A stretch of DNA of 64,000 nt from Gammaproteobacteria bacterium. GTDB taxonomy: Bacteria > Pseudomonadota > Gammaproteobacteria > Pseudomonadales > UBA5518. This document shows, one piece after another, positions 1 to 9,015 of this stretch (position 1 is its first letter; each line of letters starts with the position of its first letter). The stretch spans positions 124,001 through 188,000 of the forward strand of contig JADKDK010000007.1 of the NCBI GenBank assembly GCA_016718385.1. The letters are read 5' to 3'. Under the pieces are notes generated by a model that saw nothing but the letters and a program-made list of their open reading frames with translations, did no database searches and was not told the DNA's origin. A program made the position numbers and the translations under genes.

Positions 1-2279
1 GCTACGACAACCCGATCGCGAGCCGCGAGTTCATCCTCGCCACGCTCGACAAGGCCGGCGTGCCGCTCACCCTGGACCAACTGGCAGAACAGCTGGACCT
101 CGAGGCCGAGGACCGGCGCGAGGCCCTGCGCCGGCGCCTGCGCGCGATGGAGCGCGACGGGCAATTGATGTGCAACCGGCGCGGCGCCTATGGCGCGGTC
201 TCGCGCATGGACCTGATCCGCGGCACCGTGCAGGCGAGCCGCGAGGGCTACGGATTCCTGGTGCCGGCCGAGGGCGGCGAGGACCTGTACCTGCACGGAC
301 GGCAGATGCGCCAGGTCTTCCACCGCGACGAGGTACTGGTGCGCGCCAGCGGCACCGATCAGCGCGGGCGCCGCGAGGGCACCATCGTCGAGGTGCTCAA
401 GCGCAACACCGAGCTCATGGTCGGGCGCATCCGCCTCGCGCAGGGCGTGAACTACGTGGTGGCCGAGAACCCGCGCATCCAGCACGAGGTGCTGGTGCGC
501 GACGCCGACTGCGGCGATGCGCGCGAGGGGCAGTACGTCACGGTGCAGATCCTGACGCAGCCGGCGAGCGATGCACCGCCAACCGGGCGCGTGGTCGAGG
601 TGCTGGGCGACCACATGGCGCCCGGCATGGAGATCGACGTCTCGCTGCGCATGTACGACATCCCCTGCACCTGGCCGCCGGAGGTGGCCGACGAGGCGGC
701 GGGCTTCGCGCCGGAACCCAGGCGTGGCGACAAGGCGAGGCGTTTCGACCTGCGCGCCCTGCCCTTCGTGACCATCGACGGCGAGGACGCCAAGGACTTC
801 GACGACGCCGTCTACTGCGAGAAGCGCCGCGGCGGCGGCTGGCGGCTGTGGGTGGCGATCGCCGACGTCTCGCACTACGTGAAGACCGGCACCGCGCTCG
901 ACGTCGAAGCGCGCCGGCGCGCCACCTCGGTCTATTTCCCGGGGCGCGTGGTGCCGATGCTGCCGGAGGAGCTCTCGAACGGGCTGTGCTCGCTCAAGCC
1001 CGAGGTCGACCGCCTCGCGCTGGTCTGCGAGATGGAAATCGGGCGTGACGGCGCGCTCGGGAAGCACTGGTTCTTCGAGGCGGTGATCCGCTCGGCCGCG
1101 CGGCTCACCTACACGCGCGTGGCCGCGACGCTGGCCGGCGAGGATGCCGGCATCGCGCCGGAACTGGTGCCGCACCTCGCCACCCTGCACGCGCTCTATC
1201 GCGCCCTGCGCGCGGCGCGCGACGAGCGCGGCGCGATCGACTTCGAGACCACCGAGACGCGCATCGTGTTCGGCCCCGACCGCAAGATCGAGGAAGTGGT
1301 GCCGGTCGAGCGCAACGACGCCCACAAGCTGATCGAGGAATGCATGCTCGCGGCGAACGTCGCCACTGCCCGCTTCCTGCAGAAACACAAAGTGCCCGGG
1401 CTGTACCGCGTGCACGAGGGGCCGGGTGGCGAGAAGCTAAAGTCGCTGCGCGAGTTCCTCGGCGAGCTCGGGCTGTCGCTGCGCGGCGGCGACAAGCCGC
1501 AGCCTGGCGACTATCAACAGCTGATCGCCGCGGTGCAGGAGCGTCCCGACCGCCACGTGATCGAGACCGTGATGCTGCGCTCGCTCTCCCAGGCGCGCTA
1601 CCAGCCCGAGAACCTCGGCCACTTCGGGCTGAACTACCCGGCCTATGCGCACTTCACCTCGCCGATCCGCCGCTATCCCGACCTGCTGGTGCACCGCGCC
1701 ATCCGCGCGGTGATCCGCGCGCCGGAGGAGAGCACGCAGGTGCGCCGCGTCGAGGACGCGAAGCCCCTCGCGCGCCAGAAGTCCTACCCCTACGAGCTCA
1801 AGCAGGTGGTCGAGCTCGGCGAGCACTGCTCGATGGCCGAGCGGCGCGCCGACGAGGCCGTGCGCGACGTGATGAGCTGGCTGAAGTGCGAGTACCTCGA
1901 GGACCGCGTCGGCGACGTGTTCGACGGCGTGGTGAGCGGCGTCACCGGCTTCGGGCTGTTCGTCGAGATCCAGGAGGTCTACGCCGACGGGCTGGTGCAC
2001 GTCTCGAGCCTGCAGAACGACTATTACCACTTCGATGCCTCGGGCCACCGCCTGATCGGCGACCGCACCCGGCGCGTCTACCGCCTCGGGGATCGCATCC
2101 GCGTGCGCATCGCGCGCGTGGACCTCGACGAGCGCAAGGTCGACCTGCTGATCGACGAGGACGGCGCGCCGGGCGGCACAGCGGGTGTCGCGCGCAAGGA
2201 GCGCAAGGCCGAGGGCAAGGGGCGCAAGCCCGAAGGCAGGGAGCGCGGCGGCTCCGGATCGCGCCGGCGCCGGCGCTGA
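1..2279 (+). CDS. rnr: Ribonuclease R, 5' end outside the window
   Basis: RNase R is a processive 3'-5' exoribonuclease of the RNB family that degrades structured RNA and takes part in rRNA and tmRNA quality control. The reading frame is already open at base 3 and gives YDNPIASREFIL, which aligns near residue 15 of the family, so only a few N-terminal codons are missing. The first possible start inside the window (GTG at 60) is internal. Cold-shock-like domains come first, then the RNB domain with the metal-binding cluster DGEDAKDFDDAV around position 780, then an S1 domain (GVVSGVTGFGLFVEI) and a basic Arg/Lys tail. rlmB follows 10 nt downstream, the usual proteobacterial pairing. Confidence 0.97.
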   Translation, partial: YDNPIASREFILATLDKAGVPLTLDQLAEQLDLEAEDRREALRRRLRAMERDGQLMCNRRGAYGAVSRMDLIRGTVQASREGYGFLVPAEGGEDLYLHGRQMRQVFHRDEVLVRASGTDQRGRREGTIVEVLKRNTELMVGRIRLAQGVNYVVAENPRIQHEVLVRDADCGDAREGQYVTVQILTQPASDAPPTGRVVEVLGDHMAPGMEIDVSLRMYDIPCTWPPEVADEAAGFAPEPRRGDKARRFDLRALPFVTIDGEDAKDFDDAVYCEKRRGGGWRLWVAIADVSHYVKTGTALDVEARRRATSVYFPGRVVPMLPEELSNGLCSLKPEVDRLALVCEMEIGRDGALGKHWFFEAVIRSAARLTYTRVAATLAGEDAGIAPELVPHLATLHALYRALRAARDERGAIDFETTETRIVFGPDRKIEEVVPVERNDAHKLIEECMLAANVATARFLQKHKVPGLYRVHEGPGGEKLKSLREFLGELGLSLRGGDKPQPGDYQQLIAAVQERPDRHVIETVMLRSLSQARYQPENLGHFGLNYPAYAHFTSPIRRYPDLLVHRAIRAVIRAPEESTQVRRVEDAKPLARQKSYPYELKQVVELGEHCSMAERRADEAVRDVMSWLKCEYLEDRVGDVFDGVVSGVTGFGLFVEIQEVYADGLVHVSSLQNDYYHFDASGHRLIGDRTRRVYRLGDRIRVRIARVDLDERKVDLLIDEDGAPGGTAGVARKERKAEGKGRKPEGRERGGSGSRRRRR

Positions 2280-2289
2280 GGAGGCGCCG

Positions 2290-3030
2290 GTGAAGGAGCG
2301 CGAACGCATCCACGGCATGCACGCGGTGGCCGCGCTGCTCAAGCGCAGCCCCGAGCGCGTGGAATCGCTGGCGGTGCTGCGCGGGCGGCGTGACCGGCGC
2401 CTCGAGGAACTGCTGGCGGTGGCGCGCACGCAGGGCATCGCCGTGCGCGAACTCCCGCGCGAGGAGCTCGACCGGCTCGCGCCCGGCGTGAACCAGGGCG
2501 TGGTCGCCGAGGTGCGCGCCGCCGCGGCCCTGGACGAGAGCTACCTGTTCGACGAGCTGCTGCCGGGGCTCGCGGGCCCGGCGCTGCTGCTGGTGCTGGA
2601 TGGCGTGACCGATCCCCACAACCTCGGTGCGTGCCTGCGCTCGGCGGATGCCTTCGGGGCGCACGCGGTGATCGTGCCGCGCGACAACTCCGCACCGCTG
2701 AACGCGACCGCGCGCAAGGTGGCCTCGGGCGCGGCCGACGCGGTGCCGCTGGTCAGCGTCACCAACCTCGCGCGCACGCTGCGCGCGCTGCAGGAGGCCG
2801 GGGTCTGGATCGTCGGCGCCGCGGGCGAGGCCGGGCAGAGCATCACCGCGGTGGACCTGCGCGGCGCGGTGGCGCTGGTGATGGGCGCCGAGGGCAGCGG
2901 CATGCGACGCCTCACGCGCGAGCATTGCGATCACCTGGCCTCGATCCCGATGTGCGGCGAGGTCAGCAGCCTCAACGTATCGGTCGCCACCGGCGTGTTC
3001 CTCTACGAGGCCCGGCGCCAGCGCACCTGA
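2290..3030 (+). CDS. rlmB: 23S rRNA (Gm2251) 2'-O-methyltransferase RlmB
   Basis: SpoU-family (SPOUT) methyltransferase that methylates the ribose of G2251 in the peptidyltransferase region of 23S rRNA. The three family motifs are present: DGVTDPHNLGACLRSADA, LVMGAEGSGMRRLTREHC and SSLNVSVATGVFLYEA. I start it at GTG 2290 because AGGAGG sits 6 nt upstream and the protein (246 aa, VKERERIHGMHAV) then has the family length and N-terminus. The same frame is open further upstream, but that part overlaps the rnr tail. It is cotranscribed with rnr. Confidence 0.95.
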   Translation: MKERERIHGMHAVAALLKRSPERVESLAVLRGRRDRRLEELLAVARTQGIAVRELPREELDRLAPGVNQGVVAEVRAAAALDESYLFDELLPGLAGPALLLVLDGVTDPHNLGACLRSADAFGAHAVIVPRDNSAPLNATARKVASGAADAVPLVSVTNLARTLRALQEAGVWIVGAAGEAGQSITAVDLRGAVALVMGAEGSGMRRLTREHCDHLASIPMCGEVSSLNVSVATGVFLYEARRQRT

Positions 3031-3060
3031 GCGAAATTTGCACAATTTCACCCGCCCGGA

Positions 3061-3089
3061 TTGCGCCGCAGGGCCCACTTCTCTAGAAT
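3061..3089 (+). promoter_or_regulatory. Sigma70-type promoter of the rpsF operon
   Basis: TTGCGC (3061-3066) and TAGAAT (3084-3089) are separated by exactly 17 nt, about 80 nt before rpsF. It lies in the only sizeable gap between rlmB and rpsF, as expected for a separate ribosomal-protein promoter. Confidence 0.65.
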
Positions 3090-3171
3090 CCGCCCTCCCT
3101 TGCGCCAGCCGCGGGGGAAATCCCTGCCTCACCGCCGTTGCGGGAGGCTGTTCAAACCGCAGGGAGTGACA

Positions 3172-3594
3172 ATGCGACACTACGAAATCGTGTTCCTGGT
3201 CCATCCGGACCAGAGCGAACAGGTGCCTGGCATGATCGAAAGATACACCCAGGCCGTGACGAAGGACGGCGGCAAGGTACACCGCCTGGAAGACTGGGGG
3301 CGTCGCCAGCTGATGCACCTCATCAACAAGGTTCACAAGGCACACTACGTGCTGATGAACGTCGAAGCGACCGATGACGCGATGAAGGAGCTGGAAACCA
3401 CGTTCCGCTTCAACGACGCGATCCTGCGCCACCTGATCATCCGCCGCGACGAAGCGGTCACCGACGAGTCGCCGATCATGCGCGCCGAGCGCGAAGGTCG
3501 CGATCGCCGCAGCCGTGGCGATGACGGCGAGCGTCGCCGCCCGCGCCAGGAGCGCGAGGACGAGCCCGCGGAAGAAGAAGCCGAGTCCGCGTAA
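3172..3594 (+). CDS. rpsF: 30S ribosomal protein S6
   Basis: Small-subunit protein that pairs with S18 on the platform of the 30S subunit. The N-terminus MRHYEIVFLVHPDQ and the segment DWGRRQLMHLINK are typical of S6. The ATG at 3172 follows AGGGAG and gives 140 aa; the frame is open upstream but carries no family sequence there. The C-terminal 35 residues are a mixed-charge tail rich in Arg and Glu, as in many proteobacterial S6 proteins, where RimK can add glutamates. rpsR follows 51 nt later, so the two partners are made together. Confidence 0.97.
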   Translation: MRHYEIVFLVHPDQSEQVPGMIERYTQAVTKDGGKVHRLEDWGRRQLMHLINKVHKAHYVLMNVEATDDAMKELETTFRFNDAILRHLIIRRDEAVTDESPIMRAEREGRDRRSRGDDGERRRPRQEREDEPAEEEAESA

Positions 3595-3645
3595 GTCGCG
3601 ACCGGTTTCCCACTCAGGTATCAGTAGAATCGAGGAGTCAGGCCA

Positions 3646-3873
3646 ATGGCCCGTTATTTCCGTCGTCGCAAGTTTTGCCGTTTCACCGCCGAAGGCGTGA
3701 AAGAGATCGACTACAAGGATCTCGACGTGCTGCGCGAATACATCAACGAGACCGGCACGATCGTGCCGAGCCGCATCACGGGGACCAAGGCGAACTACCA
3801 GCGCCAGCTGTCCGTCGCGATCAAGCGCGCTCGTTTCCTGGCGCTGCTGCCCTACACGGACCAGCACCGCTGA
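3646..3873 (+). CDS. rpsR: 30S ribosomal protein S18
   Basis: Small-subunit platform protein that binds S6 and 16S rRNA. It is 75 aa, full length for the family, starting MARYFRRRKFCRF and ending KRARFLALLPYTDQH. It lies between rpsF and a membrane protein gene in the conserved rpsF-rpsR-rplI order. Confidence 0.97.
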   Translation: MARYFRRRKFCRFTAEGVKEIDYKDLDVLREYINETGTIVPSRITGTKANYQRQLSVAIKRARFLALLPYTDQHR

Positions 3874-3910
3874 CCGCGGCCCGCCCCCGGGCGGGTCCGG
3901 AATCCAGGGT

Positions 3911-4774
3911 ATGCGTGCCCTTGCCGAGTACGTGATGCGCGGGCGCCGGGAAGCCTTGCTGGTTTCCACGATGTCCGTCGTTTTGCCCATGTTCTTCTGG
4001 CTCGGGGCAGCGGTGGTCGGTCTGGTCACGCTGCGCAAGGGCGTGCGCGAAGGCGCTTTCGTGATGCTGTGGGCCCTGTTGCCGGCAGCGGTGGTGGCGT
4101 ACTTCGGCGAGATCATGCCCGTGGCCGCCCTGCTCGGTATCACCGTGGTGGCAGGGGTCTTGCGCCTGACGGTGTCGTGGTCGTGGGCACTGTGCACCTC
4201 GGCGCTGCTCGGCCTGGTGCTGGGTGGCGGCCTGCTCACGATCGGGCGCGGCTATCTCGCGCAGGTCGAGAAGCTGTTCGCCGAGCTGATGGCCGGCATC
4301 GGGGAGCAGGCGGCGCAGAAGGGCGCCGAGGCGACGGTGGCGCTCACGGCCCCTGGGGCGAGCGACATCGCCGGCATGTTCGGACTGATCCTCGGCGTGA
4401 CGCTGGTGATCTGCCTGATCGTCGCACGCTGGTGGCAGGCGGCGCTGTACAACCCGGGCGGCTTTCGCGTGGAGTTCCACGCGCTTCGCCTCGACCGGGT
4501 GCAGGTGCTGGCGCTGCTGCTGACGGCCTTCGGCCTCGGCGCGCTGGGCGAGGGCTTGCGGCTGTGGGCCTGGGTGCCGCTGCTGCCGCTGCTGTTCGCG
4601 GGCATCGCGCTGGTGCATGCCCTCGCCGCCGCGCGCGGACGCGGCGGGTGGCTGGGATTGTTCTACGCGGCGCTGCTGGTGCTGGCGCCGCTCAAGCAGT
4701 TCATCGTGGTACTGGCCGCGATGGACAGCTGGCTGGATATACGCGGCCGCTGGCTGAAGAAGCCGGGCGGCTGA
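3911..4774 (+). CDS. Polytopic membrane protein between rpsR and rplI (DUF2232-like)
   Basis: A 287-aa protein with about eight hydrophobic segments (for example VVLPMFFWLGAAVVGLVTL and LLLTAFGLGALGEGL). No catalytic motif is visible. A membrane protein occupies the same rpsR-rplI interval in Pseudomonas (PA4933), and such proteins are usually grouped with DUF2232/YybS. I infer that family from position and topology, and its function is unknown. An internal ATG at 3944 is a possible alternative start. The gene sits inside the ribosomal-protein operon with 37-nt gaps on both sides. Confidence 0.8.
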   Translation: MRALAEYVMRGRREALLVSTMSVVLPMFFWLGAAVVGLVTLRKGVREGAFVMLWALLPAAVVAYFGEIMPVAALLGITVVAGVLRLTVSWSWALCTSALLGLVLGGGLLTIGRGYLAQVEKLFAELMAGIGEQAAQKGAEATVALTAPGASDIAGMFGLILGVTLVICLIVARWWQAALYNPGGFRVEFHALRLDRVQVLALLLTAFGLGALGEGLRLWAWVPLLPLLFAGIALVHALAAARGRGGWLGLFYAALLVLAPLKQFIVVLAAMDSWLDIRGRWLKKPGG

Positions 4775-4811
4775 AGTCGATGAATTCGGGAATCTGGTGA
4801 GGACGATAGCA

Positions 4812-5258
4812 ATGAACGTCATTCTGCTCGAGAAAGTTGGTGGACTGGGCAACCTGGGCGACCAGGTCAAGGTAGCGGGCGGTTACGGCCGCAACTTCCT
4901 GATCCCCTACGGCAAGGCCGTTTCGGCGACCGCCGACAACATCGCGCGCTTCGAGGCGCGTCGCGCGGAGCTCGAGAAAGCCGCCGCCGAGCGCAAGGCA
5001 GCCGCCGCGGCCCGCGCCGAGAAGCTCGCGGGCCTGGTGGTCACGATCAAGGCCAACTGCGGCGACGAAGGCAAGCTGTTCGGCTCGATCGGCACCCGCG
5101 ACATCGCCGATGCGATCACCGCGACGGGCACCGAAGTGGGCAAGAGCGAAGTGCGCCTGCCGACCGGCGTGATCCGCAACACGGGCGAGTTCGACATCGA
5201 CCTGCAGCTGCACGCCGAAGTCACGCAGACCATCAAGCTGTCCGTCACTCCGCTCTGA
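4812..5258 (+). CDS. rplI: 50S ribosomal protein L9
   Basis: Large-subunit protein that binds 23S rRNA near the L1 stalk through its N-terminal domain. The sequence MNVILLEKVGGLGNLGDQV and the long Ala/Glu-rich connecting helix (residues 40-75) identify it. It is 148 aa, full length. The ATG at 4812 follows GAGGACG. A hairpin terminator follows at 5272, so it closes the ribosomal-protein operon. Confidence 0.97.
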   Translation: MNVILLEKVGGLGNLGDQVKVAGGYGRNFLIPYGKAVSATADNIARFEARRAELEKAAAERKAAAAARAEKLAGLVVTIKANCGDEGKLFGSIGTRDIADAITATGTEVGKSEVRLPTGVIRNTGEFDIDLQLHAEVTQTIKLSVTPL

Positions 5259-5271
5259 GGACGGCGCCGCC

Positions 5272-5307
5272 ATGGCTGTCGGCCGGCTGCGGTTGACAGC
5301 CATTTTT
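5272..5307 (+). terminator. Intrinsic terminator after rplI
   Basis: ATGGCTGTC (5272-5280) pairs perfectly with GACAGCCAT (5295-5303), a 9-bp stem followed by TTTTT. It separates rplI from dnaB. Confidence 0.8.
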
Positions 5308-5350
5308 GCGCGGTGGGAACATCGCGCCCTCAGATTCGCGGGCGCGCACC

Positions 5351-6745
5351 ATGGCTGACTCACCGTTCCAGCCGGCAAGGAACCCCGGGCCCGTGCTGGA
5401 CGTCAGCAGCCTGAAGATCCCGCCGCACTCCATCGAAGCCGAGCAGTCGCTGCTCGGCGGCCTGATGCTCGTGAACGAGACCTGGGACCGGGTCATGGAA
5501 CTGGTCACCGCGTCCGATTTCTACCGCCACGAACACCGCCTGATCTTCGAGGCGATGACCGCGCTGGCCGCGGGCAGCCACCCGTTCGACGTCATCACGC
5601 TCTCGGAGCACCTGAACGGCATCGACGAGCTCGAGAGCGCCGGCGGCCTCGCCTATCTCGGCGAACTGGCCGCCAACACGCCCAGTGCGGCGAACGTGCA
5701 GTCCTACGCGCTGATCGTGCGCGAGCGCTCGACGATGCGCCAGCTGATCGCCGCCGCCAACGAGATCGCCACGCGCAACTTCAACCCCGACGGGCGCAGC
5801 GGCGCGGAGCTGCTCGAGGAAGCCGAGAAGCGCATCGCGGAGATCAGCGAGAACCGCGTGTCGCGCGGCGGTCCGCAGGGTGTCAACGAACTGCTGCGCG
5901 GCGCGATGCACCGCATCGACGAGCTCTACGCCAGCAAGAGCCGCATCACCGGGCTCAGCACCGGCTACATCGACCTCGACGACCGCACCTCCGGGCTGCA
6001 GCGCTCGGACCTCGTCATCATTGCGGGCCGCCCCTCGATGGGCAAGACGGCCTTCGCGATGAACCTGGTCGAGCACGCGGTGCTGAAGCAGGACAAGCCG
6101 GTGCTGGTGTTCTCGATGGAAATGCCGGCCGAATCGCTGATCGTGCGGATGCTGTCCTCGATCGGGCGCATCGACCAGCAGCGCCTGCGCAACGGCCAGC
6201 TGCTGCAGGAGGACTGGCCGCGCCTCACCGCGGCCGTGACCGCGCTGAAGGACCGGCCGCTGTTCATCGACGACACGCCCGCGCTGTCGCCGGCCGAGGT
6301 GCGCGCACGCGCGCGGCGCCTCGCGCGCGAGCACGGCGAGCTCGCGATGATCATGATCGACTACCTGCAGCTGATGCAGGTGCCGGGTTCCTCCGAGGGG
6401 CGCACCAACGAGGTCTCCGAGATCTCGCGCAGCCTCAAGGCGGTGGCCAAGGAATTCAAGTGCCCGATGGTCGCGCTGTCGCAGCTCAACCGCTCGCTGG
6501 AGCAGCGCCCGAACAAGCGTCCCGTGATGTCGGACCTGCGCGAATCGGGCGCGATCGAGCAGGACGCCGACGTGATCGCGTTCATCTACCGCGACGAGGT
6601 CTACCACGAGGACACGCCGGAGAAGGGCGTGGCCGAGATCATCATCGGCAAGCAGCGTAACGGGCCCATCGGCACCGTGAAGCTCGCGTTCCAGCGCGAG
6701 TTCACGCGCTTCGAGAACCTCGCGCACGGCGCCTACGAATACTGA
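5351..6745 (+). CDS. dnaB: Replicative DNA helicase DnaB
   Basis: Hexameric 5'-3' helicase that unwinds DNA at the chromosomal fork and recruits primase. The N-terminal DnaB domain contains the usual PPHSIEAEQSLLGGLM. The RecA-like C-terminal domain has Walker A GRPSMGKTAF near residue 230, DYLQLM for Walker B, and the C-terminal motif GAIEQDADVIAFIYRDEVY. I use ATG 5351 (464 aa, MADSPFQ); an upstream TTG in frame at 5306 overlaps the terminator and is unlikely. Confidence 0.97.
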   Translation: MADSPFQPARNPGPVLDVSSLKIPPHSIEAEQSLLGGLMLVNETWDRVMELVTASDFYRHEHRLIFEAMTALAAGSHPFDVITLSEHLNGIDELESAGGLAYLGELAANTPSAANVQSYALIVRERSTMRQLIAAANEIATRNFNPDGRSGAELLEEAEKRIAEISENRVSRGGPQGVNELLRGAMHRIDELYASKSRITGLSTGYIDLDDRTSGLQRSDLVIIAGRPSMGKTAFAMNLVEHAVLKQDKPVLVFSMEMPAESLIVRMLSSIGRIDQQRLRNGQLLQEDWPRLTAAVTALKDRPLFIDDTPALSPAEVRARARRLAREHGELAMIMIDYLQLMQVPGSSEGRTNEVSEISRSLKAVAKEFKCPMVALSQLNRSLEQRPNKRPVMSDLRESGAIEQDADVIAFIYRDEVYHEDTPEKGVAEIIIGKQRNGPIGTVKLAFQREFTRFENLAHGAYEY

Positions 6746-6760
6746 CTGTTGAAGCAGGCT

Positions 6761-6788
6761 TTGAATGCGCGCCGCCGGTGGTTAGAAT
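6761..6788 (+). promoter_or_regulatory. Promoter of the tRNA-Gly gene
   Basis: TTGAAT (6761-6766), a 16-nt spacer and TAGAAT (6783-6788) lie 14 nt before the mature tRNA 5' end. Confidence 0.6.
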
Positions 6789-6802
6789 GGCGCCGTCCGC
6801 TC

Positions 6803-6876
6803 GCGGGTGTAGTTCAATGGTAGAACTGCAGCTTCCCAAGCTGCTAGCGTGGGTTCGATTCCCATCACCCGCTCCA
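6803..6876 (+). tRNA. tRNA-Gly (anticodon CCC)
   Basis: A cloverleaf can be folded by eye. The acceptor GCGGGTG pairs with CACCCGC, the anticodon stem GCAGC/GCTGC encloses loop TTCCCAA with anticodon CCC, and the T-arm contains GGTTCGATTCC. CCA is encoded. The tRNA is intact, so the element on its right keeps a functional 3' end, the usual result of integration into tRNA genes by ICEclc-type integrases. Confidence 0.95.
6859..6876. other. Likely attachment-site core (attL) in the tRNA 3' end
   Basis: ICEs of the ICEclc/PAGI-2 group integrate at the last 18 bp of tRNA-Gly genes, and the matching integrase gene starts 239 bp to the right. The exact core length is inferred by analogy. No second copy of this sequence was seen in the window, so the other end of the element lies beyond position 64000. 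Confidence 0.55.
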
Positions 6877-6890
6877 CTGCATCATTCTGC

Positions 6891-7019
6891 GGACTTCCGC
6901 AGAAGTCCAAGAGAGTTTGCAAGTCGTTGCCACACAAGGACTTTTCCTCTCTTTGACGTTCTGCCGTAGTCCACTGCGATCCGCCTACAGCCGGGACTTT
7001 TAAGTCCACAAACAAGTCC
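6891..7019. repeat. Six GGACTT/AAGTCC repeats between tRNA and integrase
   Basis: The hexamer occurs at 6891, 6903 (inverted), 6938, 6994, 7002 (inverted) and 7014 (inverted). The copies at 6994 and 7002 form a near-palindrome. Clustered short repeats beside the att core are expected for integrase arm sites or excisionase sites. The function is inferred. Confidence 0.5.
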
Positions 7020-7114
7020 ATTTTTGCGGGCGCGGCTGATTCCGGATTGTTGATGGAGGGGCGAGGTCGACGTGACCAGCATCTGGTTCCTGACTCATGT
7101 TCAGGAGCAAGAGC

Positions 7115-8968
7115 ATGGCACTCTCAGACCTGGCCGTTCGACAGGCCAAGGCAACTGGCAAGGCATACACCCTCCCTGACTTGGATGGCCTCTCCCTGGC
7201 CGTCACGGCTGCGGGGGGCAGGACTTGGCACTTCCGCTACTACTGGGCGGGCAAGCAGAAGCGGATGTCGCTCGGCACCTACCCGGAGGTGACGCTTCGC
7301 GAGGCCCGCAGCCTGCGCGACGAAGCGCGCGCCCTGCTAGCCAAAGGCACCAATCCTCGCGTTCACCGCAAGCAGAAGCGCACCGCTGTCCGGCTCGCCG
7401 ACGAGAACACCTTCGAGGCGGTGTATCGCAAGTGGCTCAAGCATCGCGGGCTCAGCCTCAAGGAAGGCCGGCAGACGACCCTCTCGATACTTCCGCGCAT
7501 CTTCGACAAGGATGTGCTGCCCGCCTTGGGCAAGCGGTCGATCTATGAGATCAAGCGTCCCGACCTCTTGGAGGTGATCGCCAAGATCGAGAAGCGCAAG
7601 GCGCTCTCCGTCGCCGAGAAAGTCAGGACGTGGTTCAACCAACTGTTCCGCTACGCGCTGGTGATCGTGCCGGGCCTGGAGCAGAACCCTGCCTCCGATC
7701 TCGATGTGGTGGCGCTGCCGCTGCCACCCGTCAACCACAACCCGTTCCTGCGCATGGCCGAGCTGCCGAAGCTGTTGCAGCGGCTGCGCAGCTATCGCGG
7801 CAGGCGGCAGACCCAGCTCGGGCTGCGGCTATTGCTGCTGACCGGCGTGCGAACCGGAGAGCTGCGACAGGCGACGCCGGATCAATTCGATCTGGACCGT
7901 GGGCTGTGGATCATCCCGCCCGACGTCGTGAAGCAACTCCAGTTGGATATGCGCAAGAAGCGGCAGCAGGCGAAGGACATCCCGCCCTACATCGTGCCGC
8001 TGTCGATTCAAGCCATGGAGATCGTCCGGCACCTGCTGGATGAGTTCAAGCCGGCCCAGCGCTACCTGTTCCGGCACGACAGCGACTTGAAGAAGCGCAT
8101 CAGCGAGAACACGCTCAATGGTGCCCTCAAGCGCATGGGCTATCAGGAACGCCTGACCGGACACGGCATCCGCGGCACGATGTCCACTGCGCTCAACGAG
8201 ATCGGCTACCCGAAGGTCTGGGTGGATGCACAGCTCTCGCATGTCGATCCCAACAAGGTCAGCGCGACCTACAACCATGCCGAGTACGTGGAGCAGCGTC
8301 GCCGCATGATGCAGGACTGGGCCGATCGGCTCGACCTCTTCGAGCAGAACCAGGTCGAGGCGGCCAGCATGCCGCTCACCGTGCATCTGGAAGGCGTACC
8401 CGCATTCCCGAGTGAGCAAACCGCAAGCGCACCCTCCACGCCGGTTGCCGCTTCGCCAATCCTGCTGGTGACGAAGCCGGGTGACGCCATGCCGTTGGTT
8501 TCTGCCGCCGCACATCGGCTGCCGGCGGTTCCGCCCCCTCGATCGGCCGCGCCGCTGGTGCCTTCGGACATTCAGCGCGAGAGGATGGAGCTGTTCGATG
8601 TCTTCGAAGCGCCGCACAACCTTCCCGTCGCGGCGTTTGCCAAGATGGCGGGCAAGTCCCGCAGGTGGATCAGCTACGAGATCAAGGCGGGCAACTTGCT
8701 GGCGTTGAACGTGGGCAACCGCGGCCAGCGCGTGCCGGACTGGCACCTCGACCCACTCAAGCACGAGCTGATCCAGTCCGTCCTGAAGCTGACCAGGGGT
8801 GCGGACCCTTGGCAGATCTACCATGCACTGCTGCAACCGCGCTCGATGCTGCGGGGGCGTTCGGCACTGGAGGGCGTGACGGCCGGCAATCTCGACAAGC
8901 TCGTCATGGCAGTGAGCACAGCCGTGAAGGAAAGCGAATGGACCCCGCCGCGAGTCGGGGTCGCCTAG
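7115..8968 (+). CDS. int: ICE tyrosine integrase, P4/IntB13 type with long C-terminal extension
   Basis: Catalyses site-specific integration and excision of the ICE at the tRNA-Gly gene. It has an N-terminal arm-binding DUF4102-like domain (MALSDLAVRQAKATGKAYTL), a SAM-like core-binding domain, and a catalytic domain with Arg in LLTGVRTGELRQ (about residue 245), HGIR (about 350) and Tyr in SATYNHAEY (about 386). Another 200 residues follow, including a second helical domain after a Pro/Ala-rich linker. This extended form (617 aa here) is typical of IntB13 of ICEclc rather than the 400-aa P4 integrases. ATG 7115 is preferred over ATG 7097 because AGGAG lies 7 nt before it. It points away from the tRNA. 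Confidence 0.92.
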   Translation: MALSDLAVRQAKATGKAYTLPDLDGLSLAVTAAGGRTWHFRYYWAGKQKRMSLGTYPEVTLREARSLRDEARALLAKGTNPRVHRKQKRTAVRLADENTFEAVYRKWLKHRGLSLKEGRQTTLSILPRIFDKDVLPALGKRSIYEIKRPDLLEVIAKIEKRKALSVAEKVRTWFNQLFRYALVIVPGLEQNPASDLDVVALPLPPVNHNPFLRMAELPKLLQRLRSYRGRRQTQLGLRLLLLTGVRTGELRQATPDQFDLDRGLWIIPPDVVKQLQLDMRKKRQQAKDIPPYIVPLSIQAMEIVRHLLDEFKPAQRYLFRHDSDLKKRISENTLNGALKRMGYQERLTGHGIRGTMSTALNEIGYPKVWVDAQLSHVDPNKVSATYNHAEYVEQRRRMMQDWADRLDLFEQNQVEAASMPLTVHLEGVPAFPSEQTASAPSTPVAASPILLVTKPGDAMPLVSAAAHRLPAVPPPRSAAPLVPSDIQRERMELFDVFEAPHNLPVAAFAKMAGKSRRWISYEIKAGNLLALNVGNRGQRVPDWHLDPLKHELIQSVLKLTRGADPWQIYHALLQPRSMLRGRSALEGVTAGNLDKLVMAVSTAVKESEWTPPRVGVA

Positions 8969-9015
8969 CAGCAGGAATGCGGGATCGTGGCGAAACCGCG
9001 ATCCCCGCGCGTCTG

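Noticed and set aside
3875..3910. Terminator in the GC-rich hairpin after rpsR
   Set aside because: CCCGCCCCCGGGCGGG can pair but has no T-run, and the downstream gene appears to be in the same operon.
1942..4239. 765-codon minus-strand frame across rnr, rlmB, rpsF and rpsR
   Set aside because: It spans several well-known genes and their gaps, with no homology.
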